DNA of 64,000 nt from Flavobacterium algicola (GTDB lineage: Bacteria; Bacteroidota; Bacteroidia; Flavobacteriales; Flavobacteriaceae), in contig NZ_JAJTUT010000002.1 in the NCBI RefSeq assembly GCF_022399565.1, forward strand, positions 620,001 through 684,000. The letters are read 5' to 3'. How positions within the stretch are numbered: position 1 is the first letter of the stretch; each line of letters opens with the position of its first letter. The position numbers were made by a program, and so were the translations under genes. Below the pieces are notes generated by a model, which saw only the letters and a list, made by a program, of their open reading frames with translations, was not told where the DNA came from and did no database searches. Shown here in pieces: positions 55,862 through 64,000 of the stretch.

Positions 55862-57082
55862 TTATTCGTAACGTAAAGCAGTTATTGGATCTAGAGCAGA
55901 AGCTTTTCGCGCGGGATACCATCCGAAGAAAATACCAGTTACCGCACATACTGCAAAAGAAATTATAATCGAATATGAGGTTACACTCGTGGGCCAATTT
56001 AAGAAATTTTCGATAAAGAAAGTTGCCGAAAGTCCTAAAGTTACGCCAAGGAATCCGCCTGTTAAACTAATCAGAATTGCTTCAATTAGAAACTGCATTA
56101 AAATATCAGACTCCTTCCCTCCTACGGCCAATCGCAAACCGATTTCTTTTGTACGCTCTTTTACAGATACATACATAATATTCATAATTCCGATTCCACC
56201 AATTAATAGCGATATACTAGCAACTGCTACTAATAATAATGTTAGCATTTCGCTTGTCGAACTAAATGTTGATATAAGTTCTTCCATCGACTTAACATTA
56301 AAATCATTCGCAGTGCTTTCTGTTAGTTTGTGCTGTGTGCGCATAATTTCGCTTACTTGAAGTACAGCTTCAGGTGCTTTTTCCTCATTTATAGACGAAG
56401 CCACAATTGATTCTAAAAAGTCAACCGCTAGAATTCTTTTTTGCACTGTTGTATAAGGTGCAATCACAATATCATCTTGATCTTGTCCAAAAGTATTTTC
56501 ACCTTTTACTTCCAATACTCCAATGACTGTAAATGGAATATTGTTGAACCGAATCATTTGGCCTATTGGATCTTTACCGTCTGGAAATATATTATCTACA
56601 ACCGTTTGTCCTATGACAGCTACCTTAGCAGCAGTTTGAACTTCGGCATCTGTAAACATGCTACCACTTTGCAATTCTGTAGTTTTGATTTTCAAATAAT
56701 CGGGATTCACTCCATAAATTGAAGATGGCCAGTTGTTGGAACCGCTGATGACTTGACCACTACCATTCACTAAAGGAGAAATGTAAGTCAACAATGAAGC
56801 TTCTTCTTTTAGTGCGAGATAATCTGTAAGTTTTAGCGTTTCCATAGCACTACGTTCTTGTTTGACTCCCCCGCGCACATCACTTCCTGGCCTTACAGTT
56901 ATCATATTGGATCCCATACTGGTTATGGTAGCGCGAATACTTTCTTTGGATCCTTCCCCTATCGCCAACATTGCAATTACAGAAGCTACACCTATTATAA
57001 TACCTAGCATTGTCAACAGTGATCGCACTTTGTTAAGGATTATGGCTTTAAAAGCTATTCTTAATGGATTAAGTATTCTCAT
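55862..57082 (-). CDS. MacB-type ABC transporter permease
   Basis: The 406-residue permease has an N-terminal helix (LLTMLGIIIGVASVIAMLAI), a large periplasmic MacB-PCD domain (about 45-270) and three C-terminal FtsX helices (from about 275), ending in ARKASALDPITALRYE. It works with the ATPase encoded 2 bp upstream, unlike E. coli MacB, where both parts are one chain. The complex drives substrates or lipoproteins through MacA to TolC. Confidence 0.94.
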   Translation of the reverse strand: MRILNPLRIAFKAIILNKVRSLLTMLGIIIGVASVIAMLAIGEGSKESIRATITSMGSNMITVRPGSDVRGGVKQERSAMETLKLTDYLALKEEASLLTYISPLVNGSGQVISGSNNWPSSIYGVNPDYLKIKTTELQSGSMFTDAEVQTAAKVAVIGQTVVDNIFPDGKDPIGQMIRFNNIPFTVIGVLEVKGENTFGQDQDDIVIAPYTTVQKRILAVDFLESIVASSINEEKAPEAVLQVSEIMRTQHKLTESTANDFNVKSMEELISTFSSTSEMLTLLLVAVASISLLIGGIGIMNIMYVSVKERTKEIGLRLAVGGKESDILMQFLIEAILISLTGGFLGVTLGLSATFFIENFLNWPTSVTSYSIIISFAVCAVTGIFFGWYPARKASALDPITALRYE

Positions 57083-57084
57083 AA

Positions 57085-57828
57085 TTAATGATTTTCTTTA
57101 GGTAAATTTGCTAGTTGTTCTGCGGCTGACTGAATTGCTTCATTTTTATAGTCGCTGATTACATTTCCATCTTTTAATACAATGGTTCTACTGCTAAATG
57201 TAGCAATGTCTGGCTCGTGGGTCACAAACGTAATCGTGATTCCTTGCTTATTCAATTCTTGAAACAAAGACATAATTTCGTATGACGTTCTAGTATCTAA
57301 GTTTCCTGTAGCTTCATCTGCCAAAATCATTACCGGATTGTTGACCAATGATCTCGCTATCGCTACACGTTGTTGTTGTCCTCCAGAGAGTTGTGAAGGT
57401 GTATGGTGCATTCTTTCTCCTAACCCCACCATTTTTAAAACTTTGATTGCGCGTTCTCGTCGTTCTTCACTTGATACTTTGCTGTTATATAACAATGGTA
57501 ATTCGACATTTTCTATCGCTGAAGTTTTCGCCAGTAAATTATAAGACTGAAAAATGAATCCTATTTTTTCGTTTCGAATAGTAGCCAGCTCGTTCTTAGT
57601 TAAATCTTTAACCTTTACGCCATCAATTTCATAAATCCCAGAACTTGGCTGGTCCAAACAACCCAAGATATTTAGTAAGGTACTTTTTCCTGAACCACTC
57701 GAACCCATAATGGTAACAAATTCCCCTTGTTGAATGCCGAACGATATTCCTTTTAAAGCTTGAACTTTTTCAGTTCCCATCATAAATTCACGCTTCAAAT
57801 CTTCTATTTTGATAATTTCTTTACTCAT
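57085..57828 (-). CDS. MacB-type ABC transporter ATPase
   Basis: The start is set at the ATG at 57828 ([15 protein letters not shown]); a longer frame from 57849 would overlap the macA-like stop. The 247-residue ATPase has Walker [13 protein letters not shown], the signature [15 protein letters not shown], Walker [10 protein letters not shown] and the H-loop VTHEPD. It belongs to the LolD/MacB subfamily and powers the permease encoded 2 bp downstream. Confidence 0.95.
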   Translation of the reverse strand: MSKEIIKIEDLKREFMMGTEKVQALKGISFGIQQGEFVTIMGSSGSGKSTLLNILGCLDQPSSGIYEIDGVKVKDLTKNELATIRNEKIGFIFQSYNLLAKTSAIENVELPLLYNSKVSSEERRERAIKVLKMVGLGERMHHTPSQLSGGQQQRVAIARSLVNNPVMILADEATGNLDTRTSYEIMSLFQELNKQGITITFVTHEPDIATFSSRTIVLKDGNVISDYKNEAIQSAAEQLANLPKENH

Positions 57829-57835
57829 GATATAC

Positions 57836-59032
57836 TTATTTTCTTCCACCTCCTGGTGGTTTTTGCATAAATGGACTTTCGCTAGTAGCTTGTTTTGATG
57901 CTTTTGCAGTAGTTTCTTTTAAACTATATACTAATTTTTCGCCTTTTTCAATACCACTTAGTATCTGAACGTTTACACCATCACTTGCTCCGAGAAGAAC
58001 TGTTTTGGGAGTGATCGCACCATTTGCTGCAAGTACCCATAACGTCTTAGCATCTTCAGCTGGCGTAATTTTAGTATCGGTTAATTTATGTTGCAAATTG
58101 TAATTGGATAACAATTCACTCTCAGGTGTAAAATTCACTGCTTTCGCTTCAGCGGTTAAAATATCTTTTAATTCTAATGTATAAATTGAGATGGTAGCTG
58201 TTAAACCTGGTTTTAATTTCAAGTCAGGGTTATCTGCTTTAATTACAACAGTATAAGTAACTACATTTGAAGTAACAGTTGGGTCAAGTCGCACCTGAGT
58301 TACGACTCCGTTAAACACTTGACCTATATAAGCATCTACCGTAAACGTCACACGTTGACCTTCTTTTACATCACCAATATCGGCTTCATCGACATCTGCT
58401 TCAACTTGCATTTCTTTCAAATCTTGCGCTATAGTAAATAGTGTTGGAGTGCTTAAACTTGCAGCTACAGTTTGACCTTCGTCAATAGCTTTAGACAAAA
58501 TCACACCATCTATAGGCGAATAAATATCGGCATAGCTCAAATTCGTTTTTGCCTTTTGCAAATCAGATAATCGCTGTGTTACCGTTCCTTTTGCCGTTTG
58601 ATAGTTGTAGTTCGCTTCGTCATAATCAGATCTACTAATTACTTGATTGTCAAACAACGTTTTTTGTCTGTCGTAGATCGTTTTGGTATATGATCTTTGA
58701 CTTACGGCGTTATCATAAGCCGCTTGCGCTTGAATCAACGATGCTTTTAAATTCGTTTTATCTAGCTCAGCAATCAACTGGCCTTCTTTTACAACACTAT
58801 TATAGTCTACGTAGATTTTCTCTACAACTCCAGAAACTTGCGTCCCTACTTCTACCTGTGTAATGGGTTCAATCGTTCCTGTAGCAGTGACCATGGTAGT
58901 CACATTTTCGCTTTTTGCTAAAACCGTTTTGGCTTCGATGACAACAGTATCATCACCTTTCAAAAATAAGTACCCAATTACAACTAAGACAATTAGTACG
59001 ATACTTGCTATGATTATTTTCTTTTTATTCAT
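57836..59032 (-). CDS. MacA-type periplasmic adaptor protein
   Basis: The 398-residue adaptor has one N-terminal helix (KIIIASIVLIVLVVIGYLFL), then lipoyl and alpha-hairpin domains (TQVSGVVEKIYVDYNSVVKE, alpha-hairpin about 95-165), a beta-barrel (about 205-280) and a C-terminal glycine-rich tail (MQKPPGGGRK). It joins the inner-membrane ABC pair to the TolC channel. It follows the TolC gene by 10 bp. Confidence 0.94.
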   Translation of the reverse strand: MNKKKIIIASIVLIVLVVIGYLFLKGDDTVVIEAKTVLAKSENVTTMVTATGTIEPITQVEVGTQVSGVVEKIYVDYNSVVKEGQLIAELDKTNLKASLIQAQAAYDNAVSQRSYTKTIYDRQKTLFDNQVISRSDYDEANYNYQTAKGTVTQRLSDLQKAKTNLSYADIYSPIDGVILSKAIDEGQTVAASLSTPTLFTIAQDLKEMQVEADVDEADIGDVKEGQRVTFTVDAYIGQVFNGVVTQVRLDPTVTSNVVTYTVVIKADNPDLKLKPGLTATISIYTLELKDILTAEAKAVNFTPESELLSNYNLQHKLTDTKITPAEDAKTLWVLAANGAITPKTVLLGASDGVNVQILSGIEKGEKLVYSLKETTAKASKQATSESPFMQKPPGGGRK

Positions 59033-59042
59033 TTTTTCTGTA

Positions 59043-60368
59043 TTAAAGTTTGATGTCGTTTCCTTGATAAAATTGTAATAATTGGTAGTATAATATTTTT
59101 AAATATTTTGCTTGTAGAAAGTTTTGTTCTGCATTGGTGTAGGTATTTTGACTTACGATTAAATCTGTAGTACTCAAAGCCCCAAGCTCATATTTTTTTT
59201 GTGCCAATTTGTAGGATTGCATTGCAGCTTCTCGCGATGCTGTAGCAGCCAGTACTTGCTCCTGAGAGGAAACAGCATTTTGATAAGCAGTTTCTACCTT
59301 CTTATAAACTTCTTTAACTGTCGTTTGTTTTTGTATCTCAGCTTTTTCTATATTGATTGAAGCCGTTTGAACAGCTGCATTTGTAATATTTCTATTAAAA
59401 ATTGGAATACTAACAGACAATCCGATTTTTTGATTAAAATTCAGATTTAGTTGATCTGTAAAATTGCTATCAGTAATACTCGTATATCCAGAGCCTATGC
59501 TACCCGCAAGAGCAATTGTTGGTAAATAGCCTCCTTTTGCAATATCCAATTCCTTTTGATTCACCGCTATATTTGTATTACTAGCACCAATCTCTGGTAA
59601 AAAGCTTAAAGCTTTATTATAGATGGCCATTTTATCAAATTCAGAATGCATAAGCACAGTGCTTTCATCTGAAATTTCTAAATTTTCTGTTGGTGGCAAC
59701 TCTAGTAATTGTTTTAATGTAATGATATACTGTTGGTAAGTATTTTTGGCCGTAATAAGATTGTATTTGTTTGTTGCCGCTTGACTTTGTGCTTCAGTAT
59801 AATCGTTCAAGGCAATTGAACCTGCATCTAGACGTGACTTTGCACGTATAACTTCCTTTTCAGATGATGCCAAGTTACTTTCTGCAATAGCAATTCCTTC
59901 TTTACTGTAAAGAGTTTGTAAATAGGTTTGAAGCAAACTTATCACAATATCATTTTTTGCTTGCTCTTCTAAAAAGACATTTTGCTCAAATAACAATTTG
60001 CTTTGCTTAATGCGATTGTTTATCTGGTTTCCTTGAAACAACGTCATTGAACTGTTGATTCCAACGTTTGTACTGTAAATTTGATCTGTTACAAAATTGC
60101 TTGTTATGGGATCAATACTGTTACCATTTGCAAAATTCTGCGCCGCGCTCCCAAATAAATTTGGTAATCGCGATGACTGTACTTTGCTGTAGTCAACTTC
60201 TGCGATATCGGTGTTTAGAGACGCCTCTTTCACAGTTATATTGTTTTCTATTGCATATGTTATACAGTCTTGCAATGACCAAATTTTTGTTGCTGGTACT
60301 TTTAAAACTTCTTGAGCAAATGATAATTGCATATACAAGAAGCTTATGATGATTAAATATAGTTTCAT
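59043..60368 (-). CDS. TolC-family outer-membrane channel
   Basis: The start is set at the ATG at 60368, giving a standard signal peptide (MKLYLIIISFLYMQLSFAQ). A longer frame from 60392 would add eight residues before it. The 441-residue protein has two outer-membrane efflux repeats (about 40-210 and 240-435) with DCITYAIENNITVKEASLN and NRNITNAAVQTASINIEK (in pieces). It is the first gene of the operon TolC-MacA-ATPase-permease-kinase-LytTR regulator, all spaced 2-10 bp apart. Confidence 0.94.
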   Translation of the reverse strand: MKLYLIIISFLYMQLSFAQEVLKVPATKIWSLQDCITYAIENNITVKEASLNTDIAEVDYSKVQSSRLPNLFGSAAQNFANGNSIDPITSNFVTDQIYSTNVGINSSMTLFQGNQINNRIKQSKLLFEQNVFLEEQAKNDIVISLLQTYLQTLYSKEGIAIAESNLASSEKEVIRAKSRLDAGSIALNDYTEAQSQAATNKYNLITAKNTYQQYIITLKQLLELPPTENLEISDESTVLMHSEFDKMAIYNKALSFLPEIGASNTNIAVNQKELDIAKGGYLPTIALAGSIGSGYTSITDSNFTDQLNLNFNQKIGLSVSIPIFNRNITNAAVQTASINIEKAEIQKQTTVKEVYKKVETAYQNAVSSQEQVLAATASREAAMQSYKLAQKKYELGALSTTDLIVSQNTYTNAEQNFLQAKYLKILYYQLLQFYQGNDIKL

Positions 60369-60426
60369 TGTTAAAGTGTTTTTGATTAACACTTCAAAGG
60401 TGAAATAATACTATCATTTACTAAAC

Positions 60427-60456
60427 TAAAATAGATTTTTGGGGCTATTTTACCCC
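60427..60456. promoter_or_regulatory. Nested inverted repeats upstream of the MacAB-TolC operon
   Basis: TAAAATAG (60427-60434) and CTATTTTA (60445-60452) form a perfect 8-bp inverted repeat with a 10-bp spacer. GGGG (60441-60444) and CCCC (60453-60456) form a second, interleaved pair. It lies 59-88 bp before the TolC start codon, a typical activator position, so it may be the site for the operon's LytTR regulator. Confidence 0.5.
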
Positions 60457-60581
60457 TACAAACAATGATTCTATCGATGAGATTTTTATCGAAATAGTTG
60501 TTAGCTGAAATAATATGGATATTTTGGTCACTAAAAATGGATTATTACAAAACAATTAACTGTACTAAAAAAGCAAATCAG

Positions 60582-60589
60582 TAGTTTTG
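60582..60589 (+). promoter_or_regulatory. -7 box of the HAD phosphatase gene
   Basis: TAGTTTTG is an exact match. It overlaps the first codons of the longest possible frame (TTG at 60587), which argues for the later start at 60635. Confidence 0.5.
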
Positions 60590-60634
60590 TATCTGAAGAC
60601 AAATGAAAAATTAATATCTAAATACAGATTTAAA

Positions 60635-61285
60635 TTGAAAAAAAACACCTTTATATTCGACATGGACGGCGTAATCATTGATTCGGAACCTATTTGGAGA
60701 AATGCTCAGATAAAAGTTCTAGCCAGTCAAAATGTAATTATCACAGCGGAAGACTGCATCAAATACACGATGGGAAAACGCATCGATGATGTAGCTTTAA
60801 CTTGGTGTGAATTATTCAATCTTTCTTTAGATCCTAAAATCATTGAGAAGGAAATTATTAATTCGGTTGTAGTGCTTATCGGTGAGGAAGGTGAAGCAAA
60901 AGAAGGGCTGTTTGAACTGCTAGACTATTTGGTAGCCAGCAATTTCAAAATTGGACTTGGTACTTCATCTAGTATACCAATTATTAATGCTGTTTTTGAC
61001 AAATTAAACATCAGGCATTACTTTAAAGTGGTGTGCAGTGCGGACAATGAAGACTACGGAAAACCGCATCCAGCCGTTTATTTGACAGTTGCTAAGAAGT
61101 TGGAAGTGAAACCTCAAGATTGCATCGTTCTTGAAGATAGTGTTACGGGAATGATAGCGGGCAAATCGGCAGGTATGACAACAATTGTGATTCCAGAAAA
61201 TCAAAATGATCCTAGATTCTCACTGGCAGACGCTATTTTTGGTACAATGATAGAGGTAATTGATTATTTACAAACTGAAAAATAG
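60635..61285 (+). CDS. HAD-superfamily sugar phosphatase (hexitol phosphatase/phosphoglucomutase type)
   Basis: The start is proposed at TTG 60635, giving 216 residues beginning (M)KKNTFIFDMDGVIIDSEP. The frame starting at 60587 would lie on the promoter box. HAD motifs are intact: DMDGV with the nucleophile and acid/base aspartates, TSSS-type motif II (LGTSSS), lysine in YGKPHPA and motif IV (IVLEDSVTGMIAG). The cap-1 helix bundle is present. It resembles E. coli YniC/HxpB and beta-phosphoglucomutase; the substrate is not identified. Confidence 0.88.
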   Translation: MKKNTFIFDMDGVIIDSEPIWRNAQIKVLASQNVIITAEDCIKYTMGKRIDDVALTWCELFNLSLDPKIIEKEIINSVVVLIGEEGEAKEGLFELLDYLVASNFKIGLGTSSSIPIINAVFDKLNIRHYFKVVCSADNEDYGKPHPAVYLTVAKKLEVKPQDCIVLEDSVTGMIAGKSAGMTTIVIPENQNDPRFSLADAIFGTMIEVIDYLQTEK

Positions 61286-61495
61286 GTTGGATTTTATTCG
61301 AATAATAACATGATTTAGTGTTGGTTATCTTGCGAAAACAACTGAATTTTCTTTCGAAAGTAAAGTTGGCTACTATTGTCCATTTCGACACAAAAATCAA
61401 GAATAGTATTTCAAGGATAAAGTAAAAATAACAATGTCGCAAAACTGTTAAGATATCGAAATATTTTACTATTTTTACTAGAAGAACCACTATAA

Positions 61496-61993
61496 ATGAC
61501 AGCAAACGAAGATAATATCCATAAGTTTTATTCCGCTTTTTCCAAATCAGATACAGCTACAATGTTTAAGTTATACGCACCAAATGTGCGCTTTATGGAT
61601 CCTATTTTTGGATCGCTTACAGGGAATGATGTGTTTTGTATGTGGTCAATGCTAATTGATAAAGGCAAAGGGAAAATGCATATTGAGGTCACTGATATTA
61701 GAGCAGATGAATTTATGGGTTCTGCAAAATGGACTGCGACTTATCAATATAGTGCAGCTAATAGGAAGGTGGTCAACGTAGTTAATGCTAACTTTCAATT
61801 TAAAGATGGTCTCATTATTAAACATACTGATGAATTCGATATTTGGAAATGGTCTCGACAAGCATTGGGACTTTCTGGTGCACTTATGGGCTGGACCGGC
61901 TTCATGCAGCAAAAAATTCAAGAAAAAGCCTTACTATCATTACTAAACTACAAACTACATCAAGGTGATAAAAAGCATACTATTACTGTTTAA
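61496..61993 (+). CDS. NTF2-like (SnoaL-fold) protein
   Basis: The 165-residue protein has an NTF2-like fold: DNIHKFYSAFSKSDTATMFK, then LYAPNVRFMDPIFGSLTGND, the strand MGSAKWTATYQYSAANRKV and a C-terminal helix. The pattern resembles SnoaL/ketosteroid-isomerase-like proteins. Its end overlaps the DinB-like gene by 29 bp, so the two are coupled. Confidence 0.8.
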   Translation: MTANEDNIHKFYSAFSKSDTATMFKLYAPNVRFMDPIFGSLTGNDVFCMWSMLIDKGKGKMHIEVTDIRADEFMGSAKWTATYQYSAANRKVVNVVNANFQFKDGLIIKHTDEFDIWKWSRQALGLSGALMGWTGFMQQKIQEKALLSLLNYKLHQGDKKHTITV

Positions 61994-62408
61994 TAATAAT
62001 TTAGCAGTACTCAAGTCAGAAATTGAGTCGTATCAAAACGAAAGCTGTATTTGGATTACCAGTGATAACATTGCTAATTCTGCTGGAAATTTAACCTTAC
62101 ACATATTGGGCAACTTAAACACCTATATTGGTGGCATTTTGGGTAATTCTGGTTATGTTCGTAATCGAGAATTAGAATTTTCCACCAAATATATTCCGAC
62201 TGATAAATTGCTTGAAATGATTGATTCGACTGTAATTATAATCAATCAAACATTGAATAGCTTAGATCTAACAACTCTACAAGAAGAATTTCCCATCTTA
62301 GTTTTAAAAGAGAAAACGTCTACAGAATATTTGTTGATTCATTTAACCACACACCTCACCTACCATTTAGGACAGATTAATTACCACCGAAGATTGTTGG
62401 ATATTTAA
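61965..62408 (+). CDS. DinB-like superfamily protein
   Basis: The 147-residue helical protein starts at GTG 61965. It has the DinB/DUF1572 pattern: SAGNLTLHILGNLNTYIGGI with a histidine in helix 2 and the C-terminal HLTTHLTYHLGQINYHRR segment, where histidines form a metal site in the family. Such proteins may act as thiol-transferases or stress proteins. It shares a transcript with the NTF2-like gene. Confidence 0.78.
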   Translation: MIKSILLLFNNNLAVLKSEIESYQNESCIWITSDNIANSAGNLTLHILGNLNTYIGGILGNSGYVRNRELEFSTKYIPTDKLLEMIDSTVIIINQTLNSLDLTTLQEEFPILVLKEKTSTEYLLIHLTTHLTYHLGQINYHRRLLDI

Positions 62409-62473
62409 TAATTTATTATTGGGAAATAATTAACAAACGAGTATCTTGCGCCTGTTTAAATAAAAAATTGATA

Positions 62474-64000
62474 ATGAAAAAAGTAATGCACAAGAAATTA
62501 AATGAACTTCAAGCCACTGCTATTTGTGGAAATGATATTAGTTCTTCTTGCTTATACGTATCGGCGCTTACTATAATGTATGCAGGTCAATATGCGTGGA
62601 TTTCTCTATTATTTGTGGCGGTAGTGTTATTCTTGTTTAGAAAAATATACGGGGAAGTTGTTGGCGCTCTACCTTTAAATGGTGGTGCATATAACGTACT
62701 TCTTAATACATCTTCAAAAAGATTAGCTTCTATTGCAGCTACTTTAACGGTACTGTCTTATATGGCTACGGCAGTAATATCTGCTTCAGAAGGAATGCAT
62801 TATTTGCATAATATTGCTCCTGGCATAAATATCACCATTGCAACGATTATTATTTTACTAATTTTTACAGGATTGGCCATTATCGGAATTGGTGAATCTG
62901 CAATCGTAGCGGTAGTTATTTTTATAACCCATTTGAGTACACTAACATTACTGGTTATCGCTTCTGTATTTTTTATATTTATGAACGGTTTTGATGTTTT
63001 TGAAATGAATTGGAGCTTACCCATCAACTCTGGAACAATAATGAATGCTTTGTTTTTAGGATTTTCGGCAGCTATGTTGGGAATCTCAGGTTTTGAAAGT
63101 TCTGCAAATTTTGTCGAAGAGCAAGAAGTGGGTGTTTTTCCAAAAACATTACGTAATATGTGGGCAATCGTTAGTTTCTTTAACCCTGTAATAGCCTTGC
63201 TACTTATTTGTATAATTCCGCTAGCGCAAGTTGGAGACCATCAAGAATCTCTTTTAGCGCACTTAGGAGCTACTACAGGTGGATCATGGTTGGCCTATTT
63301 GATATCAATTGATGCTGTATTAGTACTGTGTGGTGCGGTATTAACATCATTTGTTGGGGTTTCAGGATTATTAAGTCGTATGACTTTGGACAGAATTTTA
63401 CCAAACTACTTCTTAAAACAAAACAGTAGAGGATCAAATTACCGAATAATTATTAGCTTTCTTATCCTTTGTATTTCTGTATTACTGGTTACCAAAGGAG
63501 ATATTGTTGCACTTGCGGGTGTCTATACATTCTCATTTTTGGCGGTAATGGGGTTATTCGGAATAGGAAATTTATTATTGAAGTTTAAAAGAAGAAAATT
63601 ACCGAGACCAGAAAGAGCCCGCGGTATCGCTGTAGTGATTGCGGTAGCGTTAATTATCACGGCATTTGTTGGTAATATTAAACTTAATGTAAGTTCTTTT
63701 TATACGTTTCTGCAGTATTTGGTACCAGCTTTTGGATTTGTTGCAATAATGCTTAATCGTACATTGTTAATTCGTCTTCTTATCGAAGCGTTGGAATATT
63801 TTTACCAACCTTTACGCAAAATGGTCATTTTTAGTAATCGTTATTTACATAAAATGAATTTAAAGATAGAGTCACAAGAATTTGTATTTTTCACCAAAGG
63901 TGATGATGTAGCAATTATAAATAAAGTGATGCAGTATGTTCAAAATAATGAATCAACAAAAAAATTGAAAATTGTAAATATTAATAAAGACCATGAAAAT
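62474..64000 (+). CDS. APC-superfamily amino-acid permease (3' end beyond window)
   Basis: The frame is open for 509 codons from ATG 62474 to the right edge, so the C-terminus is missing. The first helix carries the APC motif (CGNDISSSCLYVSALT), helix 3 follows GGAYNVLLNTSSKRLAS, and about twelve membrane segments are visible. From about residue 440 a soluble domain begins (FVFFTKGDDVAIINKVMQYV). The substrate is not predictable. Confidence 0.9.
   Translation, partial: MKKVMHKKLNELQATAICGNDISSSCLYVSALTIMYAGQYAWISLLFVAVVLFLFRKIYGEVVGALPLNGGAYNVLLNTSSKRLASIAATLTVLSYMATAVISASEGMHYLHNIAPGINITIATIIILLIFTGLAIIGIGESAIVAVVIFITHLSTLTLLVIASVFFIFMNGFDVFEMNWSLPINSGTIMNALFLGFSAAMLGISGFESSANFVEEQEVGVFPKTLRNMWAIVSFFNPVIALLLICIIPLAQVGDHQESLLAHLGATTGGSWLAYLISIDAVLVLCGAVLTSFVGVSGLLSRMTLDRILPNYFLKQNSRGSNYRIIISFLILCISVLLVTKGDIVALAGVYTFSFLAVMGLFGIGNLLLKFKRRKLPRPERARGIAVVIAVALIITAFVGNIKLNVSSFYTFLQYLVPAFGFVAIMLNRTLLIRLLIEALEYFYQPLRKMVIFSNRYLHKMNLKIESQEFVFFTKGDDVAIINKVMQYVQNNESTKKLKIVNINKDHEN

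Noticed and set aside
55989..56360. 123-codon plus-strand frame inside the ABC permease gene.
   Set aside because: It is the antisense shadow of a well-supported membrane protein gene.

Overview
The window looks like chromosomal DNA of a Flavobacterium-type member of the Bacteroidota. Base composition is AT-rich. Several genes have the lineage promoter box TAnnTTTG just upstream. There is a fused lpxC-fabZ gene, a 2296-residue secreted protease with a type IX secretion (Por) C-terminal tail, a DUF6090 protein and many lipoprotein efflux parts. No rRNA, tRNA, complete insertion sequence, prophage, CRISPR array or defence island was seen. The assignment rests on protein-family recognition and gene order; no database search was run.

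Layout. 1-7.2 kb, minus strand: a large membrane PAS/GAF sensor cut by the left edge, a membrane protein of unknown function, an RluA-type pseudouridine synthase with panB, a ribosome hibernation factor, a thioesterase and a DUF1398 protein. 7.3-11.1 kb, plus strand: dnaK behind a sigma-54-type promoter, then a SatD-like/DUF3307 pair behind a 28-bp repeated operator-like element. 11.5-18.4 kb: the giant S8 protease. 18.5-21.9 kb: an ApbE lipoprotein (minus), then an acyltransferase and a DUF547 protein. 22.0-28.7 kb: a three-gene phosphorelay (PocR/multi-PAS kinase, single-domain receiver, hybrid kinase with three receivers). 28.9-35.3 kb, minus: an RND efflux operon headed by a GbsR/MarR regulator with a palindrome in its own promoter. 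35.4-43.2 kb, plus: HD hydrolase, lpxD, lpxC-fabZ, lpxA, efp, a second lpxD-like gene, an NTF2-like gene and sucD, that is, lipid A synthesis plus housekeeping genes. 43.2-50.4 kb, plus: a gene with a terminator in its leader, a riboswitch-like RNA ahead of an NhaC/MetT-type transporter, a structured RNA ahead of fabG, a VWA membrane protein and a LysR-YeiH pair. 50.4-60.4 kb, minus: a DUF294/CBS protein with a degenerate exonuclease partner, then a MacAB-TolC efflux operon carrying its own LytS/LytTR two-component system. 60.6-64 kb, plus: a HAD phosphatase, an NTF2-like protein, a DinB-like protein and an amino-acid permease cut by the right edge.

The least ordinary content is in the noncoding DNA. 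(a) A compact RNA upstream of the NhaC/MetT-type transporter carries the P3 signature of SAM-I riboswitches but lacks the normal P2 kink-turn/pseudoknot arm and P4. (b) Two copies of a structured element share conserved flanks and a conserved bulged C, while the stem between them covaries. (c) A promoter-terminator leader precedes an unknown gene. (d) A palindrome overlaps the promoter of an efflux regulator. (e) An iterated 28-bp repeat precedes the SatD/DUF3307 operon. Among proteins, the exonuclease-like partner of the DUF294 protein has lost most DEDDh catalytic residues.

Several starts were placed inside longer open frames because promoter position or signal-peptide logic demands it: apbE, the GbsR regulator, the gene at 43402, the ABC ATPase, the TolC protein and the HAD phosphatase.
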